A stretch of 64,000 nucleotides of DNA from positions 1,851,043 to 1,915,042 of the forward strand of contig CP129469.1 in assembly GCA_030583665.1 (NCBI GenBank), read 5' to 3'. Both the position numbers and the translations under genes were made by a program. Shown here one piece after another: positions 45,321-54,621 of the stretch (the stretch's first letter is position 1; each line of letters opens with the position of its first letter). The notes below the pieces were generated by a model. The model was not told the origin of the DNA, searched no databases, and saw nothing but the letters and a program-made list of their open reading frames with translations. This stretch comes from Candidatus Jettenia sp. AMX2. GTDB lineage: Bacteria > Planctomycetota > Brocadiia > Brocadiales > Brocadiaceae.

Positions 45321-46443
45321 TCTGCCCTGTTCGCCACATGAAATCGAACGTATCCTTGAAAAATCCCTGGATAATAAAAGATTATCCCCGCAGGAATGCT
45401 CTCAACTGTTTTCAATACAAGACCTGAGCCTGCTCGGGATGGTGGCAGATGAGATTTGCAAAAGAAAACATCCGGAGAACTACCGGACATATATTATTGA
45501 CAGAAATATCAACTATACAAACACCTGCATTTCCGGATGTACATTCTGTGCCTTCTACAAGGATGCCGGCCATAACGACGGGTATGTTATTACACCAAAA
45601 TCTCTATTTCAAAAAATAGAAGAAACATTGGCTCTGGGAGGAAGGCAAATCCTTTTGCAGGGCGGCCTGCATCCATCCTTAAAACTGGACTTCTATATAA
45701 ACTTACTAAAGTCTGTCAAAACGAACTATCCTGTTCACATACATGCATTCTCCCCGCCGGAAATTATTCATTTTTCAAAAATAAACACCATTCCTGCTAA
45801 GGACATTTTACAAAAACTTCAGGAAGCCGGCCTTGATTCGATGCCGGGTGGCGGTGCTGAAATTCTGGTTGACCGGTGCCGCAATCTTTTAAGTCCCCAA
45901 AAATGTGCTGCAAGCGAATGGCTCAACGTTATGCGTGAGGCCCATAAACTTGGCATGAAAACCACAGCGACAATGATGTTTGGCCATATTGAAACGTTGG
46001 AAGAGCGTGTAGAACATCTTGAAAACATCAGAAGACTTCAGGATGAGACGGGCGGGTTTACGGCATTTATTGCCTGGACATTTCAGCCAAAAAACACCCG
46101 GTTAAACCTTGCCACTTTACGAAAACACGCAGAAATAGGACTAATTGGAAGTTATGATTATCTCAGGACGATTGCAATATCCCGTCTTTACCTGGACAAT
46201 TTTTCTAATATACAAGCATCATGGGTTACTCAAGGTTCAAAGATTGCGCAACTTTCACTGAAATTCGGGGCTAACGACATGGGGAGTACCATGATTGAAG
46301 AAAATGTAGTCAGGGCCGCAGGTGTTACCTATCAGATGGATAAAAAAGAAATAGAATCACTTATTACCGATATGGGTTATTATGCATTACAGAGAAATTT
46401 CTATTACGAGGTAACAGGACTTCCTGTTTTTCATTCGTCATAA
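45310..46443 (+). CDS. mqnC: cyclic dehypoxanthinylfutalosine synthase MqnC
   Basis: A 377-residue radical-SAM enzyme. NYTNTCISGCTFCAFYK supplies the CX3CX2C cluster site; ILLQGGLHPSLKLDFYINLL and GLDSMPGGGAEIL are typical of MqnC rather than MqnE. A second ATG at 45313 is equally possible. It cyclises dehypoxanthine futalosine two steps after MqnA; mqnB, mqnD and mqnE are outside the window. Confidence 0.93.
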   Translation: MMPDLPCSPHEIERILEKSLDNKRLSPQECSQLFSIQDLSLLGMVADEICKRKHPENYRTYIIDRNINYTNTCISGCTFCAFYKDAGHNDGYVITPKSLFQKIEETLALGGRQILLQGGLHPSLKLDFYINLLKSVKTNYPVHIHAFSPPEIIHFSKINTIPAKDILQKLQEAGLDSMPGGGAEILVDRCRNLLSPQKCAASEWLNVMREAHKLGMKTTATMMFGHIETLEERVEHLENIRRLQDETGGFTAFIAWTFQPKNTRLNLATLRKHAEIGLIGSYDYLRTIAISRLYLDNFSNIQASWVTQGSKIAQLSLKFGANDMGSTMIEENVVRAAGVTYQMDKKEIESLITDMGYYALQRNFYYEVTGLPVFHSS

Positions 46444-46652
46444 AGAAATTTACCTGAAGATGATTCATCGCATGATAAAGCCTCAAGGTAAAACAGAACA
46501 GCAAATAATTTTTGTATATTATATTTCTTCCCTTGACAATGCCATTTTTATTGATTAAATTACAGCATTCTGTTTTTGAAAAGTGCACAATGAGGCGTTT
46601 CGCTTTCAACTAGGTCCTCGGCAACGAAACATAACAGAGGCATGTTATCTGA

Positions 46653-47435
46653 ATGATTTTTATACTTATTCCATTTAAAATAATTGGAAGCTATACCATT
46701 ACCTTTATCAGGGAACTGGGAAGGATGGCGTGTTTCCTGGCGAAAACAGTCTTTTGGATGGTATTTCCACCCTATTTACTACTGAGAATTGTCAAAAGAA
46801 TCCATTTTATCGGTGTAAAGACTACTTCAGTTGTTCTTTTGACAGGTGCGTTTACCGGAATGGTTCTGGCATTGCAAACGTATTATGCTTTGGCAAAGTT
46901 CGGTGCCGAATCCAGCCTTGGTCCTGTAGTAGCCTTGTCTTTAATAAGAGAACTAGGGCCGGTTATCTCTGCCCTCATGGTTACCGGCTGTGCAGGTTCT
47001 GCATTAACGGCGGAAATTGGCATCATGAGAATCACAGAGCAGATAGATGCCCTGGATGCCATGGCATTAAATCCATACAAATATCTGGTTGTTCCCAGTC
47101 TTCTGGCAGGCATAATATCACTTCCCCTCCTTAATGCCATTTTTGTTACTGTCGGGGTTTTCGGTGGCTATGCTGTGGGTGTGGGCTTAATGGATATTTC
47201 AAAAGGCACCTATTTTGGAGGAATCACGGATTTTGTCGGAGCGCGGGATATCCTTGAAGGTTTTTACAAATCTTTAAGCTTTGGTGTCGTAATAACCTGG
47301 ATTAGTTGTTATAAAGGATATACTACAAGTTATGGTGCAGAAGGCGTAAGCAGGGCAACCACCCATGCCGTTGTACTCTCATCTGTTGTTATCCTGGTAT
47401 GGGATTATTTCATGACGTCAATCCAAGTAACGTAG
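46653..47435 (+). CDS. mlaE: MlaE-type ABC transporter permease
   Basis: A 260-residue inner-membrane permease of phospholipid transport. TGAFTGMVLALQTYYALAKF, LSLIRELGPVISALMVTGCA and EQIDALDAMALNPYKYLVVP are MlaE landmarks; about five membrane segments. First gene of mlaE-F-D-C-A. No MlaB (STAS) gene follows. Confidence 0.94.
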   Translation: MIFILIPFKIIGSYTITFIRELGRMACFLAKTVFWMVFPPYLLLRIVKRIHFIGVKTTSVVLLTGAFTGMVLALQTYYALAKFGAESSLGPVVALSLIRELGPVISALMVTGCAGSALTAEIGIMRITEQIDALDAMALNPYKYLVVPSLLAGIISLPLLNAIFVTVGVFGGYAVGVGLMDISKGTYFGGITDFVGARDILEGFYKSLSFGVVITWISCYKGYTTSYGAEGVSRATTHAVVLSSVVILVWDYFMTSIQVT

Positions 47436-47445
47436 TTGAATTCAT

Positions 47446-48192
47446 ATGATAGAAGTTGTCGGTGTATACAAGAGCTTTAACAGTTATGAAGTATTACGGG
47501 GAATAAATTTACGGGTAGAAAAAGGGCAAATACTGGCTTTAATCGGGGGTAGTGGGAAAGGAAAATCCGTATTATTAAAACTCATTATTGGCCTGATAAA
47601 ACCTGACCATGGTACGATACTAATCGATAATCAGGATATCAGCAAGCTGAAAAGGAAACAACTAAAACAGCTAAAAGAGCGTCTTGGGATTGTCTTCCAG
47701 GGAGGAGCGCTCTTTGATTCTCTTACTGTTTTTGAAAATGTTGCATTTCCTCTAAGGGAAAAGACCAGGATGAAAGCGGCTCAGATCCGTGATGCCGTCC
47801 TTGCAGAATTAGCCAGGGTAGGCCTGACGGGATCAGAGAATAAATATCCTGCTGAAATAAGTGGCGGCATGAAAAAGAGGGTGGCGCTTGCCCGGTGCCT
47901 GGTTATGAACCCGGAAATTGTTCTGTTTGATGAACCAACAACGGGTCTGGATCCTTTAATAGGAAAAGCGATACATAAATTAATCAGGGATTGTCAAAAA
48001 AACCTCAATTTTACTGCAATCGTGGTTACCCATGAAGTGCCTGCAATATTTTCCATGGTAGACCGGGTAGCAATGCTTTACGACGGAAAGATCATTGTCA
48101 CTGATACCCCTGAAAAAATAGAAAATTCAAAGGATCCTGTAATTCACCAGTTTATCCACGGAGAATTGGAAGGACCAATTCCTGTAACGTAA
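47446..48192 (+). CDS. mlaF: MlaF-type ABC transporter ATPase
   Basis: A 248-residue ATPase for the Mla permease. Walker A GGSGKGKSVLLKLIIG, Q-loop VFQGGALFDSLTVFENVAFP, signature EISGGMKKRVALARC, Walker B IVLFDEPTTGLDP and switch VVTHE. The Walker A has Lys where Ser is usual before G-K-S. Ten bases after mlaE. Confidence 0.95.
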   Translation: MIEVVGVYKSFNSYEVLRGINLRVEKGQILALIGGSGKGKSVLLKLIIGLIKPDHGTILIDNQDISKLKRKQLKQLKERLGIVFQGGALFDSLTVFENVAFPLREKTRMKAAQIRDAVLAELARVGLTGSENKYPAEISGGMKKRVALARCLVMNPEIVLFDEPTTGLDPLIGKAIHKLIRDCQKNLNFTAIVVTHEVPAIFSMVDRVAMLYDGKIIVTDTPEKIENSKDPVIHQFIHGELEGPIPVT

Positions 48193-48297
48193 ACAGGTAC
48201 AGAATGCCCCGATGTTCGTGAAAATTTACTTTTTCAACAGATTAATTCATATTTTTAATAAATTTATTCAACTAATTGGGAGAAGAGCCGATACTAT

Positions 48298-48744
48298 ATG
48301 AAGAAATTCGACGTTGAAATAGCGGTTGGTATATTCGTTTTTTTGGGGCTGCTCTGCCTTGCATACATTTCGATAAGCCTCGGAAAAATTAATCTTATCG
48401 GAAGACATTATTACCCGGTAAAGGCGGTATTTACTGATGTCAAGGGGCTAAGAAAAGACACGGTTGTAGAAATAGCCGGTGTTGAGGTGGGAAAGGTTAG
48501 TGATATAAAACTCGAAAATTATTCGGCCGTAGTTACCCTGAGGATTCGAAATAATATAGAACTCCAGGAAGATGCCATTGCCTCTATACGTACAAAAGGA
48601 CTTATGGGAGAAAGGTATGTAGAAATCACACCGGGAGGATCTGATGTGCTTATAGAACCGGGGGGGTTACTTACGGATACAGAACCTCCGATTGATTTGG
48701 AAAGATTAATAGGAAATTTTGTATTTGGGAAAGTAGGAAATTAA
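48298..48744 (+). CDS. mlaD: MlaD-type MCE-domain protein
   Basis: A 148-residue periplasmic lipid carrier component. N-terminal membrane anchor (VGIFVFLGLLCLAYISISLG), then the MCE domain with YPVKAVFTDVKGLRKDTVVE followed by IAGVEVGKVSDIKL and GLMGERYVEI. It is shorter than the enterobacterial form (about 183 residues), lacking most of the C-terminal helix. A 105-base gap separates it from mlaF. Confidence 0.93.
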   Translation: MKKFDVEIAVGIFVFLGLLCLAYISISLGKINLIGRHYYPVKAVFTDVKGLRKDTVVEIAGVEVGKVSDIKLENYSAVVTLRIRNNIELQEDAIASIRTKGLMGERYVEITPGGSDVLIEPGGLLTDTEPPIDLERLIGNFVFGKVGN

Positions 48745-48746
48745 GA

Positions 48747-49352
48747 ATGAAATACAGGAATATACAAATCCTTGCAGTAATACATATATTTTTTTTTATA
48801 TTCATGCCAGCGTTCCTTTGTGCCCAGGAGCACAGAGAGCCCGGGAAGCTTATTATGAACACGGTTGATAAGAGTTTATCCGTTCTGAGAGATCCTTTAC
48901 TTCAGGACGAAATACATCAGGAGGAACGCAGGTTAAGGCTATGGGAAGCGATTTCTCCTGTTTTCAATTTTGAAGAAATGGCAAAAAGGTCGCTTGGCAT
49001 ACACTGGAGATCGCGTACTCCGGAAGAAAGAGCATTATTTGTAGAACTATTTACGAAAATACTGAAAGATACCTATGCCGGGAAAATTGATATCTATAGC
49101 GGTGAAGAAGTAATTTATCTGTCTGAACGGCAGGAAGACAGTATTGCCACTGTCAGGACAAGGTTTATCGTAAGAAATGAACAAATATCTGTGGATTACC
49201 GGTTGCTTCGACATCATGGAGAATGGAAGATTTACGACGTTATTATTGAAGGGGTAAGCCTGGTCAATAACTACCGCAGCCAGTTTAACAGCATCTTATT
49301 GAGATCTTCCTTTGATGACCTGGTTCAAAGGCTCAGAGAAAGAATCGGATAA
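48747..49352 (+). CDS. mlaC: MlaC-type periplasmic lipid-binding protein
   Basis: A 201-residue exported protein: signal peptide (MKYRNIQILAVIHIFFFIFM, cleavage near LCA-Q), then FNFEEMAKRSLGIHWRS, LFVELFTKILKDTYAGKID and a late YDVIIEGVSLVNNYRSQFNS, as in MlaC. It ferries phospholipid between MlaA and MlaFED. Two bases after mlaD. Confidence 0.93.
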   Translation: MKYRNIQILAVIHIFFFIFMPAFLCAQEHREPGKLIMNTVDKSLSVLRDPLLQDEIHQEERRLRLWEAISPVFNFEEMAKRSLGIHWRSRTPEERALFVELFTKILKDTYAGKIDIYSGEEVIYLSERQEDSIATVRTRFIVRNEQISVDYRLLRHHGEWKIYDVIIEGVSLVNNYRSQFNSILLRSSFDDLVQRLRERIG

Positions 49353-49440
49353 CTTGAAGTAAAGGGATTTTAAACAAAGACGCTGATATCAATAATAGCC
49401 ACACTGAGCGGAGCGAACAGTCTATTTGCGTAACGGAAAC

Positions 49441-50463
49441 ATGAAAAAGATATTGCAGGAGAAACACGTGAAAATAGTAACTACAGTTATATTCCTGTAT
49501 CTGTTAACGATATGTTTTCATGGCACAACTACAGGAAATACCGACTATGTGCCTGGGTCAGAAGTAGAATCTGAAAATAATAAAGACGATGCGAGCAATC
49601 TTGCTGAAGAAAAACCAGTCGATATCAACAAGGAAATAAAACCAGTAGAGGTGGAATTAGAAGCAACCATCAATAAAGAAATCCTTTTGTTAGAAACATC
49701 ATTGGATGAAACGATACATGATGAATATGATTATGAAGATGATTATGAAGATGATGAATACCTTGATACAGATGCAGAAATTTTTCTCGTTAAAGATCCC
49801 CTTCAGCCATATAACCGGGCTATTTTTACTTTTAATGATAAGGTATATTATCACGTGATAAAGCCGGTAACTACCGGATATAAGAAAGTACTGCCGGAAC
49901 CGGCACGATTAAGTTTCAGAAGGTTTTTCATTAATGTTAAGATGCCCGTCCGCTTTGTCAATTGTTTATTGCAAGGCAAATTCAAAGGGGCAGGTACAGA
50001 AGGGTTACGTTTTCTTATTAATTCAACAATAGGGGTTGGAGGATTTTTTGATCCGGCAACAACAAAATTTCAGTTAGAAAGACAGGATGTGGATTTTGGC
50101 CAGACTCTTGCAAAATATAACATTGGAGATGGTTTTTATATAAAGTGGCCTTTTATTGGTCCATCAACCGCACGTGATACGGTAGGGTATGCCGGAGATG
50201 TTGCCCTGAACCCAATAGGCCTTCTTTCCTTTTTTATCGCACCATGGGTAAGTATTGCAACCAACTCCTATGACACAATCAACGAAACATCCCTGGATAA
50301 AGGGACGACATATGAAACCATAACAAAAACTGCGATAGACCCGTATATTGCACTTCAGGATGCCTATATGCAAAACCGGCTTAAGAAAATAAGAGGAGAA
50401 TCCCTGTATCCTGGCTTCAGGGAAGAAAGTAAAACGGTCAAGATTAAAAACAATACACAGTGA
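49441..50463 (+). CDS. mlaA: MlaA (VacJ)-type protein with acidic spacer
   Basis: A roughly 340-residue protein. After the signal-like segment (VTTVIFLYLLTICFHG) comes a long acidic spacer (about residues 40-115, including DEYDYEDDYEDDEYLDTD), then the VacJ domain: DPLQPYNRAIFTFNDKVYYH, RRFFINVKMPVRFVNCLLQG and DFGQTLAKYNIGDGFYIKWP. The segment contains one Cys but not a good lipobox. An in-frame start at 49426 is also possible. It extracts phospholipid from the outer membrane. The spacer is unusual. Confidence 0.9.
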   Translation: MKKILQEKHVKIVTTVIFLYLLTICFHGTTTGNTDYVPGSEVESENNKDDASNLAEEKPVDINKEIKPVEVELEATINKEILLLETSLDETIHDEYDYEDDYEDDEYLDTDAEIFLVKDPLQPYNRAIFTFNDKVYYHVIKPVTTGYKKVLPEPARLSFRRFFINVKMPVRFVNCLLQGKFKGAGTEGLRFLINSTIGVGGFFDPATTKFQLERQDVDFGQTLAKYNIGDGFYIKWPFIGPSTARDTVGYAGDVALNPIGLLSFFIAPWVSIATNSYDTINETSLDKGTTYETITKTAIDPYIALQDAYMQNRLKKIRGESLYPGFREESKTVKIKNNTQ

Positions 50464-50580
50464 AATAAGCGCTTATGTTGTTACAATCATTGTATTGTTC
50501 ATTTTTACAATAATGAATTATCCTCTGTCAGGGTGATGCATAAGTAATTAAAGATGTTCTGTATAGCATTGTATTATCTG

Positions 50581-51240
50581 TTAGTTAACAGACTTCAGTG
50601 CCGCAGTTATTTCATTTTCAGAAGTAATAACCTCAATATACCACCCGTTCCTAAACATGCCCGCATTTAATACAAGAGTTCCATTAACCTTATCCTTACC
50701 TCTTGACTCGTGAATATGTCCGGATATACATAAATCAGGCTTATGCTTTATAATAAAATCCCTCACTATACTGCTTCCAACATGCGCACCGCTCCTGATA
50801 ATATCTACTGCGGTATCCTTTGGTGGCGTATGGCAGACCATAATCTTCCATCTCGCCTCTTTTACCGTATTATAGCCTCTTGATAAATACCTTTCAATCT
50901 CAGCATCACTGATTTCCGAGGGTGTTTGAAACGGGGTTGGACTTGAACCACCACAGCCGAATATGCCAACATCCCCAAATACATACCCGCTCCCATGCAG
51001 GTTTATACCTTCCTTTGTCAGATAGCTATCTACTTCAGGTAAATCCATATTGCCGAACTGGGCCACAATATGATTATTATATTTTCTTACGGCCTCCAGA
51101 ACTTTTTCTGTTTCGGCTTGTCCATGGCAATTTGTTAAATCACCGGAAATAACAATCAAATCTGCCGTTTTAATAACCGATTTCATCTTTACAAGATTAT
51201 GCACATCTGCATGAATATCACCAAAAGAAATAATCTTCAT
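50581..51240 (-). CDS. metallophosphoesterase
   Basis: A 219-residue calcineurin-like phosphoesterase. The metal ligands are visible in order: FGDIHADVH, VISGDLTNCHG, AQFGNMDLP (G-N-x-D), VCHTPPKDTA and ISGHIHES. CAGGAG precedes the ATG. Substrate unknown; family members act on nucleotides, phospholipids or RNA. Confidence 0.9.
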   Translation of the reverse strand: MKIISFGDIHADVHNLVKMKSVIKTADLIVISGDLTNCHGQAETEKVLEAVRKYNNHIVAQFGNMDLPEVDSYLTKEGINLHGSGYVFGDVGIFGCGGSSPTPFQTPSEISDAEIERYLSRGYNTVKEARWKIMVCHTPPKDTAVDIIRSGAHVGSSIVRDFIIKHKPDLCISGHIHESRGKDKVNGTLVLNAGMFRNGWYIEVITSENEITAALKSVN

Positions 51241-51298
51241 CCCGTCACTCCTGGTAAACGCACGTTATAATATTACGGAATTATTTTACCTAAAAAAT

Positions 51299-52066
51299 TC
51301 ATAACATTTCCGGATTTCTTACCCTGGCAACTATTTCATCAATAGAGGAATATACTGCAGGAAAATCCATCCGGGGTCTCTCAATAACTATCGTTTCAAT
51401 TCCTTCACGAAGCGCAGCAGAAATCTTTTCAGATATACCACCGGCATCTCCACTATTTTTTGTTACGATGGTAGTAATTTGGTATTGTCTGAAAATCACC
51501 CGGTTTAAGTCTTCTGAGAACGGACCATGCATGGCAATAATATTCATCGGTGGAATGCCTGCATCTATACAGGAAGCAATATGTTCCGGCACCGGCAGAA
51601 TACGAACATATAATTCTTTCTCATTTTTCAAACAAATAAATTTTTTAACACCAGAAACCCCTATAGTCAGAAATATTTTCGTCCCGATCACCCTTGCCTT
51701 GCTGACAGCTTCGTCGACAGACATCACTTTGTGAATCAACGGGCTATCCGGAATCCCTGTCCCTGGTCTTTCATAACGCAGATAAGGAATATTCATTTTT
51801 TTACAGGCATTTAGTGCATTCATGGATACCTGAACTGCATAGGGATGGGTAGCATCAACCACAAGATCTATCCCTTTCTCCTGTATGAGTTGTGAAAATC
51901 CATCCGTATCCAAACGTCCCTGCAAACAGAAAGACTCCAAATCCATTTGTTCAAAAATTTTTCTGCCATATTCTGTTGCAACCGTTGTCAGGATGCTTCG
52001 TCCCTCTGCATGAAGTCTCCTGACAATAGTTTTCCCTTCTTCAGTACCGGATATTACGAGAATCAT
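51299..52066 (-). CDS. cobK: precorrin-6A / cobalt-precorrin-6A reductase
   Basis: A roughly 255-residue cobalamin-pathway reductase: MILVISGTEEGKTIVRRL (NAD(P)H-binding start), DLVVDATHPYAVQVSMNALN, PYLRYERPG, FLTIGVSG and VTKNSGDAGG are typical of CobK/CbiJ. In-frame codons to 52237 add a leader with no family similarity, so the ATG at 52066 is chosen. A TATTAT -10-like box lies 11 bases before it. cobU and cobS lie 8 kb away. Divergent from the DUF362 gene. Confidence 0.9.
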   Translation of the reverse strand: MILVISGTEEGKTIVRRLHAEGRSILTTVATEYGRKIFEQMDLESFCLQGRLDTDGFSQLIQEKGIDLVVDATHPYAVQVSMNALNACKKMNIPYLRYERPGTGIPDSPLIHKVMSVDEAVSKARVIGTKIFLTIGVSGVKKFICLKNEKELYVRILPVPEHIASCIDAGIPPMNIIAMHGPFSEDLNRVIFRQYQITTIVTKNSGDAGGISEKISAALREGIETIVIERPRMDFPAVYSSIDEIVARVRNPEML

Positions 52067-52153
52067 AACTCTATTCCATAATACTTTGCAAAACTTTTTT
52101 CTGAAAGTTTTTCTTTCAGTACCTTCTATTATAAATCGATATAACCTTAACCG

Positions 52154-52182
52154 TTGAATCTCACCTGACACTGTGTTATAGT
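52154..52182 (+). promoter_or_regulatory. promoter of the DUF362 gene
   Basis: TTGAAT (52154-52159), 17-base spacer, TATAGT (52177-52182), 53 bases before the ATG at 52236. Five of six bases match consensus in the -10. Confidence 0.5.
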
Positions 52183-52235
52183 ACAGAAAATACCAGAAAG
52201 GGTCAATCTCAAAAAACAACAGGATTCCTATTTCC

Positions 52236-53294
52236 ATGAGAGTTATAAAATATCCGCTTTTTTATGTCATCGGTATGTCTCTCTTCCTTATGTTAAATTT
52301 CCGGTGGCGGTATGTATTCAGGCTTCTTTTCTTCAGGCCAAAGGTAGTAAAGGTTTGCCCCAACCCTGTTCCGGATGTTTTTAAGGAAGGGAAAACGGTT
52401 CCTGTTTCTATTGTACAGGGTTATGATATTTATGCCATACTCTGCGAAAGTATTGCCATGCTGGGCGGACTTGAAAAATTGAATGTAAAAGGTAAATCCA
52501 TCCTGATAAAACCCAACATTGTGAATCGCTATCCAAGTCCATCCAATACAAATCCTCTCGTAATCAAGTATCTGATTAAAATCCTCCTGGAATCCGGGGT
52601 TTCTAAAGTATTCGTGGGTGATATGTCTGCTATTTTTTCACTCCCGACAAAAAAGAATGCTTTCAAATCAGGGATATGGGATACGCTTAGTAATGAAGAT
52701 CATGAATTTGTACCCTTTGAGGATTACCGGTGGGTGGAGGTAAGTATACCTCGGGGAAGATTCCTGAAAAAGGCCCTTGTTTCGGAATTCATTTATACTG
52801 TTGACAGGGTCATAAATGTTCCTGTTATTAAAACCCATAGTTATGCGCACTACTCAATTTCACTCAAAAACTTCATGGGGGCAGTTCATCCCCGGCAACG
52901 TCCGTTCTTCATTGAACCAGCCTTCTGGGATGAGATTGTGGCTGAATTAAACCTTGCCTATACACCTCATCTTAATATTCTGGACGGAACAAGGATTTTT
53001 ACAAAAGGCGGGCCAACAAAGGGCACGGTAGCAGTCCCGAACCTTATTATTGCCACAAGCGACAGGATTGCCGCTGATGTTACAGGATTAAGTGTTATCA
53101 AATCGTTCGGTGGCCTGCAGAATAATGGCAATCAAGGGGTATGGGAACAAAGGCAGGTCAAAAGGGCTATAGAATTAAAGCTTGGAATTGAGAAACCATC
53201 GGAATTAAAAATTATGTCGAAATGCCTGGGAACCAACGAATCTCTTTTTAATGAACTCATACAAAAAATTCATTATCATTTGAACGTAACTTAG
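52236..53294 (+). CDS. DUF362-family protein
   Basis: A 352-residue protein with an N-terminal hydrophobic segment (LFYVIGMSLFLMLNFRW), then ILIKPNIVNRYPSPSNTNPL (the DUF362 opening motif), VINVPVIKTHSYAHYSISLK followed by NFMGAVHP, and LNILDGTRIFTKGGPTKG. No ferredoxin-type Cys cluster is present, unlike some DUF362 proteins. Function unknown. Confidence 0.85.
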   Translation: MRVIKYPLFYVIGMSLFLMLNFRWRYVFRLLFFRPKVVKVCPNPVPDVFKEGKTVPVSIVQGYDIYAILCESIAMLGGLEKLNVKGKSILIKPNIVNRYPSPSNTNPLVIKYLIKILLESGVSKVFVGDMSAIFSLPTKKNAFKSGIWDTLSNEDHEFVPFEDYRWVEVSIPRGRFLKKALVSEFIYTVDRVINVPVIKTHSYAHYSISLKNFMGAVHPRQRPFFIEPAFWDEIVAELNLAYTPHLNILDGTRIFTKGGPTKGTVAVPNLIIATSDRIAADVTGLSVIKSFGGLQNNGNQGVWEQRQVKRAIELKLGIEKPSELKIMSKCLGTNESLFNELIQKIHYHLNVT

Positions 53295-53345
53295 CCTTCA
53301 GATACATTCCCGTAAACATACTTCTGAAACAATCGCATTAAATAG

Positions 53346-54578
53346 ATGATAACAACCGATGTAGTAATCGTTGGAGGCGGAATAATAGGTCTCTCCATTG
53401 CAAAGGAATTCATCAGCCGATATCCAGACTTGCAACTAACGGTACTTGAAAAAGAGGCGACCTTGGCATCACACGCAAGCGGTAGGAACAGCGGAGTGCT
53501 CCATGCCGGCTTCTATTATACCCCGGATACACTAAAAGCACGGTTTACTGCTGAAGGGAATAAACTTTTAACAGAGTATTGTTTAAAAAATAATCTTTCA
53601 ATCAAACGATGCGGGAAAGTTGTCGTTGCAAAAGATGAAAAAGAAACAGAAAGTATTTATGAACTAAAAAAAAGAGGTGATAAAAATGGTGTAGAGCTGG
53701 AAGTTATTGATGAAAAGAAACTAGCTGAACTTGAACCTAACGCAAAGACTCATCACATAGCTTTACATTCACCCACAACTTCTGTAATAAACCCTAAAGA
53801 AGTAACCGAACATATTGCTTATTGCTTAAGAAAGGAAAAGGTAAATATTTTATTGAACCAAAAGTTAATGAGAAGGGACGATACATTCACGATTAAAAGT
53901 AATACACAAACAATAAAATTTAAGTATTTAATGAATTCGGCAGGTTCATATGCGGATAAGATAGCTCATCAGTTTGGAGCAGGACTTGATTATACCCTTA
54001 TTCCATTTAAAGGACTCTATTTGGAATATAAGGATTCCTGTTTCATCCAAAAACATATCTATCCTGTACCAAATTTAAATAATCCCTTTCTCGGGGTACA
54101 TTTTACCAGAACGGTAAATGGAAAGATAAAAATAGGCCCAACGGCAATACCCGCTTTCTGGAGAGAAAATTATTCCAGGTTTTCCAATTTTAATTTACGT
54201 GAGTTCATAGAGGTCTTCTTCAACGAGGCAAAGCTCTTCTACACAAATGCATTTGATTTCAGAAGTTTAACCTTTGAGGAGATAAAAAAAAATAGGAGAA
54301 ATTATTTTATACAACAAGCGGCCTCTCTGGTTAAGAAACTCGACGCTGCAAAATTTGGTGATTATCTTAATCCCGGAATCAGGGCACAATTATTCAATAA
54401 AGTAAGTATGAAACTGGTAATGGATTTTGTCATTGAGCACGGAGAAAACTCTCTTCACATATTAAATGCAGTATCACCTGCATTCACTTCAGCCTTTTCG
54501 TTTAGTAAATATATTATTGATGAAGCAGAAAAGGCGATAGGACTCAAGACCAGTGCAAAAGCACTCAATAACATATAA
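53346..54578 (+). CDS. lhgO: L-2-hydroxyglutarate oxidase-like FAD enzyme
   Basis: A 410-residue DAO-family flavoenzyme. The FAD-binding start VVIVGGGIIGLSIAKEFISR is clear; ATLASHASGRNSGVLHAGFY followed by YTPDTLKARF is the L-2-hydroxyglutarate oxidase/dehydrogenase signature; FKGLYLEYKD and IGPTAIPAFWRENYSRF also fit. Probably returns 2-hydroxyglutarate to 2-oxoglutarate. The C-terminal end (NAVSPAFTSAFSFSKYIIDE) is complete. Confidence 0.88.
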   Translation: MITTDVVIVGGGIIGLSIAKEFISRYPDLQLTVLEKEATLASHASGRNSGVLHAGFYYTPDTLKARFTAEGNKLLTEYCLKNNLSIKRCGKVVVAKDEKETESIYELKKRGDKNGVELEVIDEKKLAELEPNAKTHHIALHSPTTSVINPKEVTEHIAYCLRKEKVNILLNQKLMRRDDTFTIKSNTQTIKFKYLMNSAGSYADKIAHQFGAGLDYTLIPFKGLYLEYKDSCFIQKHIYPVPNLNNPFLGVHFTRTVNGKIKIGPTAIPAFWRENYSRFSNFNLREFIEVFFNEAKLFYTNAFDFRSLTFEEIKKNRRNYFIQQAASLVKKLDAAKFGDYLNPGIRAQLFNKVSMKLVMDFVIEHGENSLHILNAVSPAFTSAFSFSKYIIDEAEKAIGLKTSAKALNNI

Positions 54579-54621
54579 TGGAAAACTTTTGGACCAAGAA
54601 CTCGATAGTTAACTAAGTTAT

